From Bryoerythrophyllum caledonicum (lineage: Eukaryota; Streptophyta; Bryopsida; Pottiales; Pottiaceae): DNA of 64,000 bases. A program made the position numbers and the translations under genes. Position 1 is the first letter of the stretch. The number at the start of each line of letters is the position of its first letter. Under the pieces are notes generated by a model. That model saw only the letters and a list, made by a program, of their open reading frames with translations. It made no database searches and was not told the DNA's origin. The stretch spans positions 29,468,668 to 29,532,667 of the forward strand of contig OZ020517.1 in assembly GCA_963971425.1 (NCBI GenBank). The letters are read 5' to 3'. This document shows positions 43,558 to 55,309 of the stretch, piece after piece.

Positions 43558-43666
43558 TTTAGTGTTCATGTTGGCATTTAGTGTTGTAACACTATATCTC
43601 AAGTTGACATTTAGTGTTAGAGTTCGTAATTAGTGTTGCGAACACTAATTCTCAATTTTAGTGTAG
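43558..43666. repeat. Short palindromic repeat related to the foldback arm ends
   Basis: Contains several ATTTAGTGTT words and GTAATTAGTGTTGCGAACAC, ending CACTAATTCTCAATTTTAG, which is the same end sequence as the foldback arms (42,785-42,805). A related copy of the middle part lies at about 2,850-2,880. Confidence 0.55.
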
Positions 43667-43884
43667 TGTGCAGAAGCTAGAAAATAGCAGTACAGCCAAC
43701 CTGCACAAACAATCTGCAGAGTTGAGGTTAAACGTGATAGATTCACTTGAATGTTACAGTGGCCAACCCCTGTTGTTTTGGCCAATCCATTAGAGATAGG
43801 CTTCAGACTTGTGACTACTTTCTGACGTGTGCATCCAGTTAGTGTGATTTATTTTCTAACCGGGATTAGCCAACGAGTCAGTTA

Positions 43885-44816
43885 ATTTTCTCGTGATGAA
43901 ATCCACATCTGAAGTCAAAATGACATGCAGAGATGCCGAGAAATACCCAATTGCGAAGACGTAAGCCTTGTTCGTCTCCAGAAGACAGGCATGATACCCG
44001 AATTGCCACTGCACCAGCAAGACAAAATAGATTGAGAGCATTGATCATTTGATTGTGCTGTATGAGTTGCAGAAGAGCGCTTCTTTGTAGGGATACGATG
44101 ATGATTAATTACCACGCGCCAGACGAAAGTCGCAAACTCGATTGCCGTCTCGAACAGGACCAAGTGGATGACAGAGAGGTGCAGCTTGGGGCGGTTGAAC
44201 CAGTTCAAGAGCTGGTCGCGCGGCATTGAGCAGGATGGCCACCAAGGGACCAGGAACGCCGCTGTTCTCTAGCGCCAGAGTCGCCACCACGTGCTCCAGC
44301 TTGGTACCTATCGTGAACACTCCCTGTTATCGTCAACCAATTGTCTTTAAAATCAACCATCTTTAATCACAAGTCGAATTGGTGGACTCATACCGCAACA
44401 GGAACCAGCGACGCCGCACCTGGTCGTCACGTAGATCTGTACGTAGTTTTCAAATGGAATCGTTTAGCAGACGTTCAGGTGCAGGAGTCCTTACCATCAA
44501 TGTTGAGCATCCACAAAACGACGACAAATCTCCAAAGCAGGAGCTGCAGGAAGGAAACCGGTTCAGTTTCATGAGATTCACAACTCACTAGAGATGGGAT
44601 GAATTTACGTCATGCCGACAATGGTTTCGAATTCGTCCTCCATTGTACGAACCATGTAAGCATGGAAATCATACAAGTCCTTCAGATTATGCGTCTGCAA
44701 GTCAGAGCAACATTAACAACAGATTTGTACCAGCCTGGAACCTCATGACGAGTCCGACAGAATCGCTTACAGTGATGACGCTCAAACACAGGCCCAGGTA
44801 ATCAGCGAAGAAAGAA
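43885..44816 (-). pseudogene. Partial, decayed MLO gene copy
   Basis: Minus-strand remnants match exons 7 (part) to 12 of the complete MLO gene at 47.7-53.1 kb. They are ADYLGLCLSVIT (~44,772-44,816), [20 protein letters not shown] (~44,610-44,696), LLWRFVVVLWMLNI (~44,495-44,545), IGTKLEHVVATLALE, then PRDQLLNWFNRPKLHLSVIH and WQFGYHACLLETNKAYVF (~43,930-44,011). A one-base insertion near 44,225 shifts the frame between LLN and PRDQ, and the start of the exon-10 equivalent is scrambled. Exons 1-6 and 13-15, including the calmodulin-binding tail, were not found. The segment equivalent to exons 10 and 11 is continuous (LVLFETAIEFATFVWRV), whereas the complete gene has an intron there. Confidence 0.8.
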
Positions 44817-46000
44817 TAGTATTGAAAGTCTGGTTGACTTTGGAATCATTTCACAGAAAATAGGAAGTTTGATTGAAATCTGAAATACATGTGTGTTTAA
44901 AGGATTAGGAGAAACAAAGGCTTCCGCCAGAATCTGAAATTCAGAAGAAAAGGAAATACACCAAGTCAACCACGCTGATAATTGACATACACTTTGGGTC
45001 AAAAGGCTCTTGTAGTTTAGGGTGAACTCCTTATATAGTGATTCCTCAATTGTACTTAACTTGTATCATATGGAGGATGTTGGTTTTTAAATTTCAAGGC
45101 CAAAAGATGAACACAAATAACTATCTTCAAAATCTACCAACATATGTAGCTATGAGAAACAATCTTGAATATCCTTTTTTGTATTCATCATGTGGCCTTG
45201 GAATTTGGCACACTTGCTACAAATATAGAGATGATCTTCTACCAAAGATTTCACGGTAAATTAAAAAAAACTTAGCCCTAGAGAGGGTGTCAAAGTTAGG
45301 AGCTGTGAATGGCTCTCAACTACACATCTTGGTAGATTTTGAATATCTTATTTTCTATCCATGTTTTGGCTTGAAATTTGGCACACATATCGTCAACATA
45401 TGAATGATCTTGGGCCAAAAATCTCATGGTAAATTTACAATTTTTTTAGCCCTCAGGAGTGTCAAAGTTCCTTGTAGTGAGGATGTAATTTCCAGTGGTT
45501 GCTCAAAAATGTATTTTATGGTCCACTAAGTACGGTCCTCAATGGAGATGCTATGTTCTGTTGTGCTTGTTTTTGGACTACAAGCACACCTCTCTAAAAT
45601 TCTATGTATGAGAATGTGAAGTTTCCCCATAAAATAAAATTATAAAATTTTGGCAGATGAGTCAACGTTTTCTCACCTTCTCAGGCAAGGTACTTCTAGA
45701 GGAAGCATGAACATATGTTTGAGTGTTTGGATTTGCAATTTGTATCTAAATGAAATAGGTGACATAACAGTACCAAAGTAAATATCTCTCCAATCTTTGC
45801 CATAGATTGAATAAATGTAGAAGAAATTGGCACCCAGCCCAGACATCATATATTCCCATTTCAGTTGGTTCTATACCTATACAATGAAGTTATAAATGAA
45901 TGAGGCCCCTTACAAAACATTCTAAGGAATATTGCTTCTTCACATTTGAAGCAGCTATAATGTTTCTAAGATATCAAACCTTACCCCTAACCTTAATGTA
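44817..46000. other. Intergenic region between partial MLO copy and Tc1 element
   Basis: AT-rich, with no gene supported. It holds two diverged direct-repeat units, at about 45,178-45,310 and 45,355-45,480. Both include a TTTGGCACAC word, a GATGATCTT/GATCTTGG block, a TCTCA/TTTCA-GGTAAATT block and TTAGCCCT followed by GTCAAAGTT. Confidence 0.5.
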
Positions 46001-47693
46001 CAGTCCCCGACAATATGTCTTGTAACCTTTGGACTTTTGGTTTCCGACACACACTCACAGGAGAAAAAATAAATATATATAACTTCAAAATTTTAGAGTA
46101 ACAACAAGCATTCAACATATCATTGGAAAGCTACTAGCTTGTAGAAGCCTACTGCAACAACAATTTCAGCTCTCTTGCTACAAATTATCCACTAAACTGC
46201 ACCAAAGTCATGTACCCCCTACCATCGAGTACTACCACTACGGGCTTGCACAACAGCTCGCATTCGATCTGGCATTGTGGAAATAAGCTTGCTAATAGCC
46301 TCTTGAGATATATTTTCCCATGCCCTATTCACTGAAGCCCACATTTCGTCTTTGTTCCTTGGCCGATTTTTAAGTTGCACTTGATCTTTGCATTGCTTCC
46401 ATAAATTCTCTAAAGGATTGAGATTAGGTGAGTTTGCTGGCCACTTAAGTTTCCGTATTCCAACTTCTTCCCTCCAAAGTTTTGAAAGAGTACTGCGATG
46501 TACTGGTGCACCATCTTCCATCAAAATGAGGCACTCATAGTTGTCATGGTGGTAGTAATAATGTTGTAGTGCAGACTCATACACTACCTCTACAAAATCT
46601 TCAGCAATGCGTTTTTCTGAAGGAATTAACACCAAATAACACTTGCTAGAGCCAGTAATAGTACCCCATACCATAATTGAAGTCCTTCTAGATTTAAAAG
46701 TGGGCGCTAAGCAGTCCCATTGATACTTTTCATAAGCAGTTCGCCATACACGAATTGTACGTGAATGCTTGCCAACTTCAAAAGATGCCTCATCAGTCCA
46801 AATGACGTTATTCCAATCTTCAACTGTCCAATCCAAGTATTCTCTTGCAAAGGCCAACCTCTCTGCCCTATGTTTAACATTAAGAAACGGTTTCTTAACT
46901 GCTATACGATTGTTAATGCCAAGTTCATGCAACTCTTTCCGCAAGGTCCTGACACCAACTTGTGTAGACATATTACCTGCAAGTTCGGCAAGAGGTACAC
47001 GACGATTCTTCACAAGCTCCCGTTTGAGAATTTGCACGTCAGCATCCGTCAATTTCCGTGGTCTTCCGCACTTGTCTACAGGTCCCAATGTGCCACGTTC
47101 ACGATACCTCTTTAGAACTCTTGAAACTGTAGCTTTTGGTCTCCCAACTTCGGCTGAAATTTGAGTCATAGACATGCCACCTTTACTCATCCCAACTATC
47201 ATAACTTCAGTCAAGTACTTCCCAGTCATAGTGTCAATGAAGAGTCACACACTAAATTGGACACAGTTCTTGAAGCAAGAGTGACTAACAGTGTTGCATA
47301 CACTGGACTACAGCAAAACTGAAAGCTTTACTACCAAAACGTCTAGGTAATGAGTACTCAAATCAACCACCAGAACATTGGGTTCACTCAAGCCAATCCT
47401 CACAACCACAAATGCAACATAGAAAACACTCAAATCTGTCCTCTCTAGTGATTCTATCACTAACATGTATTCTCTTAAGTAACCAAGCAACTCCACGAAC
47501 TGAACGTGTTCATTCATGACGTTTCTATTTTTGGAAGTTCGTGAATCATCACTTATCTAGATAGGTCTTATCTACCCAGATCTTGCAATATCCTGCTGAC
47601 ATCATTTGTGTGATGTAATTTACAAACCCAAACGTCACAAGGTGTGGACTGTGAGAATGCATGTCAGGTTACAAGACATATTGCCGGGGACTG
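46001..47693 (-). mobile_element. Tc1-type (DD34E) DNA transposon, apparently complete
   Basis: A 1,693-base element. The left end (46,001-46,028) begins CAGTCCCCGACAATATG and the right end (47,666-47,693) is its reverse complement with one mismatch in 28 bases. TA dinucleotides flank both ends (45,999-46,000 and 47,694-47,695), matching the TA target duplication of the Tc1/mariner superfamily. The single gene between the ends is an uninterrupted transposase. The matched ends and open frame suggest a recent insertion. Confidence 0.93.
46219..47229 (-). CDS. Tc1-type transposase, DD34E
   Basis: A 336-residue intact frame. The N-terminal paired-type DNA-binding region has two helix-turn-helix parts (MSMTQISAEVGRPKATVSRV and LTDADVQILKRELVKN) with a GRPRK minor-groove motif at 55-59 between them. 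The catalytic domain shows IWTDEASF (Asp146), ILMEDGAPVH (Asp239) and WPANSPNLNPLENLW (Glu274). Thirty-four residues separate the last Asp and Glu, which defines DD34E. The enzyme cuts and pastes its element at TA sites. Plant mariner-like elements usually have DD39D, so this type is unusual in a plant and may reflect horizontal transfer or an ancient lineage. Confidence 0.93.
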   Translation of the reverse strand: MTGKYLTEVMIVGMSKGGMSMTQISAEVGRPKATVSRVLKRYRERGTLGPVDKCGRPRKLTDADVQILKRELVKNRRVPLAELAGNMSTQVGVRTLRKELHELGINNRIAVKKPFLNVKHRAERLAFAREYLDWTVEDWNNVIWTDEASFEVGKHSRTIRVWRTAYEKYQWDCLAPTFKSRRTSIMVWGTITGSSKCYLVLIPSEKRIAEDFVEVVYESALQHYYYHHDNYECLILMEDGAPVHRSTLSKLWREEVGIRKLKWPANSPNLNPLENLWKQCKDQVQLKNRPRNKDEMWASVNRAWENISQEAISKLISTMPDRMRAVVQARSGSTRW

Positions 47694-47711
47694 TACAACT
47701 TTTAAGCTTGT

Positions 47712-50700
47712 TCAATGTGTTGTACTCGCACTCCGTTTCATGGGTAGTAGTTTAGGAGTACTTGCCGCTCCATCCGATTGGAAGGCTGGAATCTGAAGAC
47801 TCATTTCCACTCTGGGAGAGGTTCGTCTCCATACCGCATCAGGGCCATGGCTTTGTTGTCCACGTTCACCCCCTCTCACAAACGTTGCTGCTTGGTTTTG
47901 GTTTTGCGGACCACCCCCATCCGTCGCTGCCATGTTATTCCTGTTATTTGTACCAGGCAACCTGCAATTCACCTAGAAGTTAGCATTTTCATTTCATCAT
48001 TTGATGATTTTCTGGTTTATGATGTTGGTGGTTTTCAATGCTATGTCATTCTTGTGCTAAACTTTTCTAGGTGGGAATTCTAAGTGACCACTTCTCTTTT
48101 TAGCCATTTTTGTTTTCTATGTAGGCTCTGTTATCTTACTACATGCTAGATTTATCAAGTGAGTAGAAAAAAGAAGAAGGAAATCAAATTGGTCAAACAG
48201 ACATGACATAATTTGCAAGTTTGTGGGTCTGCGGTTTCAACAAGTGCATGGGATGTAAAACTTGATGGAGTTGTGGTTTACACATACCTTGGATCAGGGA
48301 GGGAGGTTCCTTCTTCCATGATGAGAGTCATGGGTGTGGAGCGCTCCCCGTGACGACCATCAGTAATGGCTAACACGATGTCATTGTTCTCAGTTTGAAG
48401 GAAATAGCGTTCGTCGAGAGGCGTAATGGTGCCTTCACGTCTCTTGGCCAAGCGCTCCATGTGGTAGTTCTCTTGCACTTTGGTCTTAATCCTGTGTTGG
48501 GTATCCTCGTGCCATCTTCGCAGGCCTCGCTCCACATTCTTGGGTACAAATGCCTTCTTGGGCATGGTACTCATCTAAAACCATTAGATGGTCGTGTTAG
48601 ATTGTAGGACCGGACTCCATAAACCATCGACTCCTCCATATACAATCAGCTAAAATATACTAGACCGACGTAATGCCTTCTTGGAGGAAATTAAGATGGG
48701 TTTTACCTGAGAGACCAGCGTGTAGAGGGGAAATGTGACGAAGGAACACAGCATCTGTGTAGCAATTCTGCAGAAGCAGATAATCCACACTTTAATCAGA
48801 TCCGAATTTCCCATCAAAAAATTCATGCATGTTCAAACATATTATGCATAAATGATGGTTACAAAAAGCGAGGCTTAATGGTTGCTCTCAGAGTTGAGTA
48901 GTTTACCCCATGGATAAGCGCAAGTACAAGGATACCTTGTCATCGTCCAGCAAACACGTCTTGTAGTTGAATTGCCACTGCAATCAATATTCACAGCAAC
49001 ATTCAGTCACCCTATCCACACGGCATGAGGCCATCTTCATTCAATGTTTTAAACCAAGCTATCTCTTTTCGTAAAGAAAAACCTATTTGAATACATTTCA
49101 AAACAATCTCTGCTTCTCGAACATGTCTTTGGATCAGGGAGGATATGGATACGTACCACATGCCAAATGAACAATGCCATCTCAAAAGCTGACTGCAAGA
49201 GAAGGCAACAAAATATTCTTAGTGCTTGAATGAGAGCTGAAATAATATTACAAAAAGTTGAAACATGAGTCGTAAGGTGGATTCTGTATACCACCGAGAA
49301 TAGTTGCAGTTTATACCCAGCTAGGTGTGAACAGCAATTGTACACTACAGAGACCACCTTTCCCGTACTAAATTGTTTTGTGTTGAAGTTATAGAGCTCG
49401 TACCTCGAAGAGGATGAAGTGGATGGCATGGAGGAGGAATTTGGGTCGATTGAACCAGAACAACTGATCACGAGGCTTTAGGAGCACACCCACAAAGGGG
49501 CCGCTCACCCCAGTATGCTCCAGCGCAAGTGTTGCTATCACATGCTCCAGCTTCATCCCTATGATCAACACCGCCACCAGAGGCACGAGTGCTACCCACA
49601 AGTGAGCGTATGGCTCTGCACAATCACCACAACACACACAAAAAAAATTAAAAAATTAAACCTCAAGCATGTATCTCACTCTGTAGAATACAAAAAATGT
49701 GTTCAAGTTTAGCAAGACTTACACCCTTGGATTGAAGATTGTTCAACTAACATCTTTCATTTGGAGGTCATTTCAATATCTCAACCTTATCATGTTCAAA
49801 TACAACACCATACATGTAGAATACTGTGGCCAAATTCGTGCATACAATTGATGATTTGGATGACAAGAGAAAGTTTGGAGTGGAATGATTTGTGAGATAA
49901 TTGCTTACCCAAGACACTGAATAAGAGATAGATGATGACGAATCCCCACTGCCAAATGCTGCACCAAAAAATCACAAAATAAATCAATTATACTAATGAC
50001 AATGTGGTTCTTTCACATATTAACCATTTGAAAGTTGCACAGGCTGTGAGAAGGTCTTTCGATAACCGAAGGTTTTTTGTGAGTGGTCTTCGTGATGTGT
50101 TTTTCTAATGTGAAATTACTGTAATTGGATACTACAAGATAGCATAATTTGTTCAATGGCAAGGGTCAAATCTTATGTACACTTTCTAACTTGTCTGTGG
50201 AAAACTGTACCTTATTCCCACAATTGTCTCGAATTCATCCTCCATGCACCGAATCATGTAGGAGTGGAAGTTGTAATTTTCCTGCAAATTATGAGTCTGC
50301 AATACATTCACAAGTCTTGCTGAAATGAGTATTATATGGTTTGATTCACAAAATTATACTACATGGATCCAGGATCAATGTAGCGTAAGATGATTTGCAG
50401 CTTCAGCACTTACTGTGACAAAACTCAAGCGCAAAGTAAGGTAGTCCGCTCGAGGCACATGAAACTGCTTGAAAAAACAAACCTGTTGCAATGCCAAAGA
50501 TCTTGTTAGTATTACTGCCCTTTGATCTTTGCAAGCTGTGCATCATTCCCCCATAATCAAATGAGAATCTCCACTTCAAGACTCAAAATCTGATACATAC
50601 TTAAAGAAGATTACTGAAAATATCGTGAATGACTTCCACATGTAAGCTACAATTAGAGATATAATCAAAGAATGGATGGATGAATGAAAATAATGACTAT

Positions 50701-53072
50701 TTTGTTCATAATCCAATGTTTGTGCAATTATGGGTTTACTCCTAGTATTTATTTTAATTATATTTCTATCACTAATGTAAAAGCTGTAACGTACATAATT
50801 GATAGTGCTACCACATTGATAAGATAAAATAATTAACTCACCACCCACACAAGGAACTTCATGCCCAGAGGCTTCGATGCATGATACCGCACAAATGTTG
50901 ATTGCCGTGAGAAGTTAACATCGTCTGTGAACCCTGCATAAATTCCAATTTAGAGTTGCAATTTGGCACTAAAATTGATGCCTTGGCACTTCAACATCGA
51001 AAGTGCTCTTCTTTTGGAATTTAGGGTGCAATATCAGTCAATACATGTTGCCAATTGTGCTCTCTTTTTGAATGATTCTTTTTTCAATATTTGTGTGATA
51101 ACCAAAACATGTACACAATAGAGCCTATTTCTGATAAACAAATGCCTTGAAAAGCCTTTAAAACATTGGAATTGTTGCATGTCAATGTTTCAATTTCAGA
51201 AAACGTGCAGACATTCAATGAGTTTAGTCTTCTTAATTGATTGTGTTCAGAGCAGGGTTACCTTCTGAGCTATTCGGAAGTACTCCTTCACGAGTCTCAT
51301 TTTCCCATTTCTTCCATGTGAACACCTGAACCATATATTTTCATCACACAAATTATGTTGCATAATCTTTAATATAATCTAAATTCAACAATAGTGTAAA
51401 AGTTTTATTAAAACATATTAAATACTACTTATGAATCACTAGCAAAACAGTGGTGTCTAGAGAACCACATGTAACCAAGCTCAAGACCTTATCATGGTTT
51501 TGATGGTCCATTGGGGGTAAAGATCACATTAGGATTGTACTATTAAGGTAGTTCAAAGAGGTAGTGGGGAACAAACAAACACTTTATTGTCTCCGTCTTT
51601 ACCTCTTGCTGAAGTGTTAGATTACATACAACAGATGTGAAGAGTAGATTACCTTAACAAGTGCAAGCAAAGTGGTCAAGCAAATGTAAACCACATGGAC
51701 CCCAGCCAGGATAAAAATGAATATGTGAAGCTGAGAGAGCGTTTTGTACGTCACAAAAGGCTCATATCCCTGCCACATAAATGATAACATTGCAGATAAA
51801 ATCATTAGTCCCTACCAGCTCAAAGTGAGACTCAGTAGTCATGTCACAAAAAGATGATATGAAAAATGTGCGCCAGGACATTGACCGACATTAATTTGAA
51901 GATGCTTTAAAGGTCACCCAAACCTTGAATAAAATACCCCCTTTTTTTTGAGATTATCAAACTACCTTTTCCTCGCTTTTTATAGCTATCACATCAATGG
52001 AAGAGTTTGGTGGCGTCTCAACCAGAATCCTTCAATTCATTCAAAAGAAGAGCTTTGGAGTCTTTAAGGCTTAAATGTCAATTGGGAACCGTACATTCAG
52101 GCACATATTCTACCCTTTACATTACAAAAATTGTATTGAAATTAAGCAAGGCTTACACCTTTGAATTGAAAATTTTCCCACTAACGTCTCTCATATGGAG
52201 GTAACTTCAAGATCTGAACCTTATCATGTTCAAATATGACATCATCCATGTGGCCACCAGCGGCACCCTCTCACGTTTAAGGGTTAAATCAAAGTTAAAA
52301 GTAGGTCCAACCACTTTTGAGAACGAAGAAGAGAGGTCGTGTCGTACCATGAACCTTAGCTACCTTTTCCCTCTTGTGAGGCTTTAGAGCTGGTTAGGGC
52401 TGATTTCAATGATGGAAAAATAAAGAGGTGGAATTTTTGCCTCTCTTACCTCTTTGCAAGTTTTGGAGGGGCCACTATCTGGCCTTGATGATACGTCACA
52501 AGGCGTCCATTTGTTGTACAGGCTCGACTTGACGCACAAATTCGACATGGGGGTCGTAAATATGGCGATTGTCAAGGAGATGAACCCCATCAACATCAGC
52601 TCTGCCACACAAAACAACAAGTGCAGGTTACCTTCAGGAGCATATATCACCTCTCGTCCACAATCAAGTCTGATACTCAAGCGTAAATATCCCAGTGTGT
52701 GCTGAGAAACTCACCATCTTTCAGCTTCTGGAGGGCTAAATTGAGGGATTTCCGTTTGGTCCGATGCAGATACTGCACATCAATAGTAGTTCAAGTTCCA
52801 CTTCCAGTTAATATCACGTGCATAGTTCCACTCGGGCGGTCTCCTACAGCTACCTCTTCAATATACTTAGTGATCAACCATGTGAGGCTTTTGAAGAGAT
52901 GAAGTTAGTCTAGATTTGATGATCTGAGTTCTGAAGAGCTGGGTCGACGTACATGGCCGAGGGCGTGCAGGCTGCGCTCGACGATGAGGGAGATCACGAT
53001 GAAGACGGCGCTCACGGTTGCTAGAGCCCACGCCGGCGTGTACTCCAGCGTCCTCTCGTCGGCATACGCCAT
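47712..53072 (-). CDS. MLO: MLO family seven-transmembrane protein
   Basis: Fifteen exons on the minus strand: 53072-52953, 52772-52715, 52601-52450, 51769-51653, 51325-51262, 50933-50842, 50482-50414, 50296-50211, 49958-49909, 49615-49404, 49192-49157, 48977-48907, 48767-48707, 48574-48288 and 47961-47712. They join to an unbroken 574-residue frame with GT-AG introns. MLO proteins are plasma-membrane proteins with seven helices and a cytosolic calmodulin-binding tail. They act in powdery mildew susceptibility, pollen-tube and root responses, and as Ca channels. Hallmarks are LEYTPAWALATVSAVF at the N-terminus, [44 protein letters not shown] and GMKLEHVIATLALE. The tail has GLRRWHEDTQHRIKTK, with the key Trp near residue 418. 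Introns hold dispersed repeats. The Tc1 element lies just 3' of the stop. Confidence 0.95.
49690..49830 (+). repeat. Dispersed repeat in MLO intron 9
   Basis: Aligns by eye with about 52,115-52,255 in MLO intron 3. Shared blocks include TACAAAAA-TGT, TTAGCAAGACTTACACC, GGATTGAA, TTGGAGGT, and AACCTTATCATGTTCAAATA. Non-coding; likely transposon-derived. Confidence 0.55.
51960..52449 (+). repeat. Composite dispersed repeat in MLO intron 3
   Basis: The outer parts (about 51,985-52,075 and 52,300-52,449) resemble the repeat in GRV2 intron 20 (39,700-39,965). The middle (about 52,115-52,255) resembles the repeat in MLO intron 9. This suggests one repeat inserted into another. Confidence 0.5.
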
Positions 53073-54880
53073 CGAACTAAATAACAACTACCAGTACGAG
53101 AACAACGTGCGAGATATCAATTGCAATCCCTGTACCTTCCCAACCCCAACCAAGTACTAGAGTACGACGACACTCCCAATCCAAGACTAAACCCTAAACA
53201 AGCTCCGTGCAAACTGTCGACGAGAAGCGGAGTCGCCTGACAGTTTCTTCTTCACCATGCAGCTAGTATCTACTGCGTCCTTGCAGGTTGAACTTGTGAG
53301 CGAACAATTGAGGTCCACTGATGAGTCGATCTCTTTATACCAGTACCGTTCTGATTTATACGAGTACTAGGTCATGAGCACCACAGCTCTTCATCATGGA
53401 GCGAGAAGCACTTCTAGAATTAGCTGCGAGGCTGAGAGGACTTCCGATGCCCGCCTTGTTGCGATCGGACGCTCTAGAACGACTCGACGACTATTTCAGC
53501 GGACTAATTCGGGACCTCGGAAGCTGTTGACCGCAAGCTCAGAAATAGAATATTATGGACTTTCCATCCAGCGCTTCCACTAGGCTACGCTTCTATTTTA
53601 GCTGACTCCCGCGAATCGCGACAACCAGAAGAATATTATGGTCCGCGCAACGCGCATCCGCTTTCAGTCGCCGACGAAATCAGGCTCTCGTCCATCGCTA
53701 CACAAAGCAGGTGAACTGATGGCGGCGGCTTCAATAACACTACAGTTGTCCATAGTATTTTGTTGAACTGGGACCACCTGCTTGGTCTGAGCCAATCAAA
53801 CTTGCTTCCGCCACGTTTAGTCCACCAGTCTCCGCCTCGGTCCCCTGACTCCCCTCCGAGTTTGTGATACCAAACAAAACCTTGCTAGGGGGTTGTGTTT
53901 GAAGTTTGTTTGGAAAGCGTTGGATCAGAAAATGGCTGATATGGGACAGGCATGGCGCCGGGACGATGAAGTCGCGTGAGTTGATGCGGTGCTGCCGGAA
54001 GTTGACGATTGACGTGAGATGCACATCGTCACCAAAGTTTAAACGTTGCTCAATTCGACACCATTACGATCATGCAACACCTACCGTGATGCGATCGAAT
54101 CGTTGAGAGTGGAGCAGTATTAGGGTTTCTCTGAAACCTATGTTCTTCAGTGTTACACCATTGCTACACTAGGGTGACACCGGTTCCTTAAGCGGTACAT
54201 TAGGGTTACATAGATCGCTACCCCTAAGACGTGACTGCTATGCTAAGACGTGACTGCTAAGACGAAACTTACAACTCAGTGAAACTTTTTACAGGAGAGA
54301 TATTGCGAAAAGGGGAGTTGCAAGCGAAGAAAGCAAGGATACTGCGAAAAGGCGAAGCTGCATCTGGACATAGCGCGACGTAACCTTGCCGCCTCCTGGA
54401 CCGTTAAGCGAAAAGTCACGAAAGTTCCTTACCGTGATCCAAATTCTGTGCCTGCATCATCGGGGCAACGGTTCGTAGCACCTAAGTAACTAGGTGGCAG
54501 TAATTTTTTAAAGGATGAGAAGGGGGTGGAGCCATCTCCAAACCTACGTTTAGAAAAAATGAAGGAGGTAGGTTGTGGGCGGAAATGGGGGGAAAGTGCT
54601 TGTCTCCCCCCTTTCCAATTATGTATGATAGGTAGGTGGCGCCCATGTGTCCCATGTGTCCCTTGTGTCCACTAAATATGGTTTATATTTTTAAATCTAC
54701 TAGTTGAGGTGGCATGTGCATATATGGGAGATGCCACATTCTTCCGAAATTCTCCAAATAATGAATTATATACTGAAAATCCCAAATAAGGATGAATTTT
54801 TTTGATTTTTTAAAATTAACTCTAATTTAGCCATCACCACATTAAAAAAAACCGCTAGTGTGGGGTCAAATCCGTGCTAT
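53073..54880. other. MLO upstream region and gene-free DNA
   Basis: Contains the putative MLO promoter and leader next to 53,073, but no box I can name with confidence. Short open frames are unsupported. Around 54,170-54,270 there are short imperfect duplications (AAGACGTGACTGCTA twice) and at 54,640-54,665 a CCCATGTGT/CCCTTGTGT triplication. No gene is called. Confidence 0.4.
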
Positions 54881-55309
54881 AAAAATTGGATAGGGTATTG
54901 ACAGGGGAGTTGTGATGGATTGTCAATACCCTATCCCGTACAATCTTCATCCACATTCAGTTTAAAGCTTAGGATTGTAGAATATCACATATTAGGGTTC
55001 CTTGTTCACACACTACAACTTTAGGATTCTAAATTGACGCTGTACGGTTTATAATTTGGGGTTTTCATTACAATGCTCACTACCTTCATGTTAAATTTTA
55101 GTAAATGCAAAGTACTTCAAACTCGTTCAAAATATTTAAACCTACTTTTTAATAAAAGATAAATTAATAATCTATATATAAAGTATTCCATTTTATTTTG
55201 AATACAGATTTTTCATTCAGTAGGTTTTTAAGTTTGAATAATAAAATCCATGTTCTTATAATTAATTTATTTCACTTCAATTTTTTGGACACATTCTCAT
55301 ATACCAAAA

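Noticed and set aside
43885..44816. A second functional MLO gene
   Set aside because: Only about exons 7-12 remain, with a frameshift and no calmodulin-binding tail or N-terminus in the surrounding sequence.
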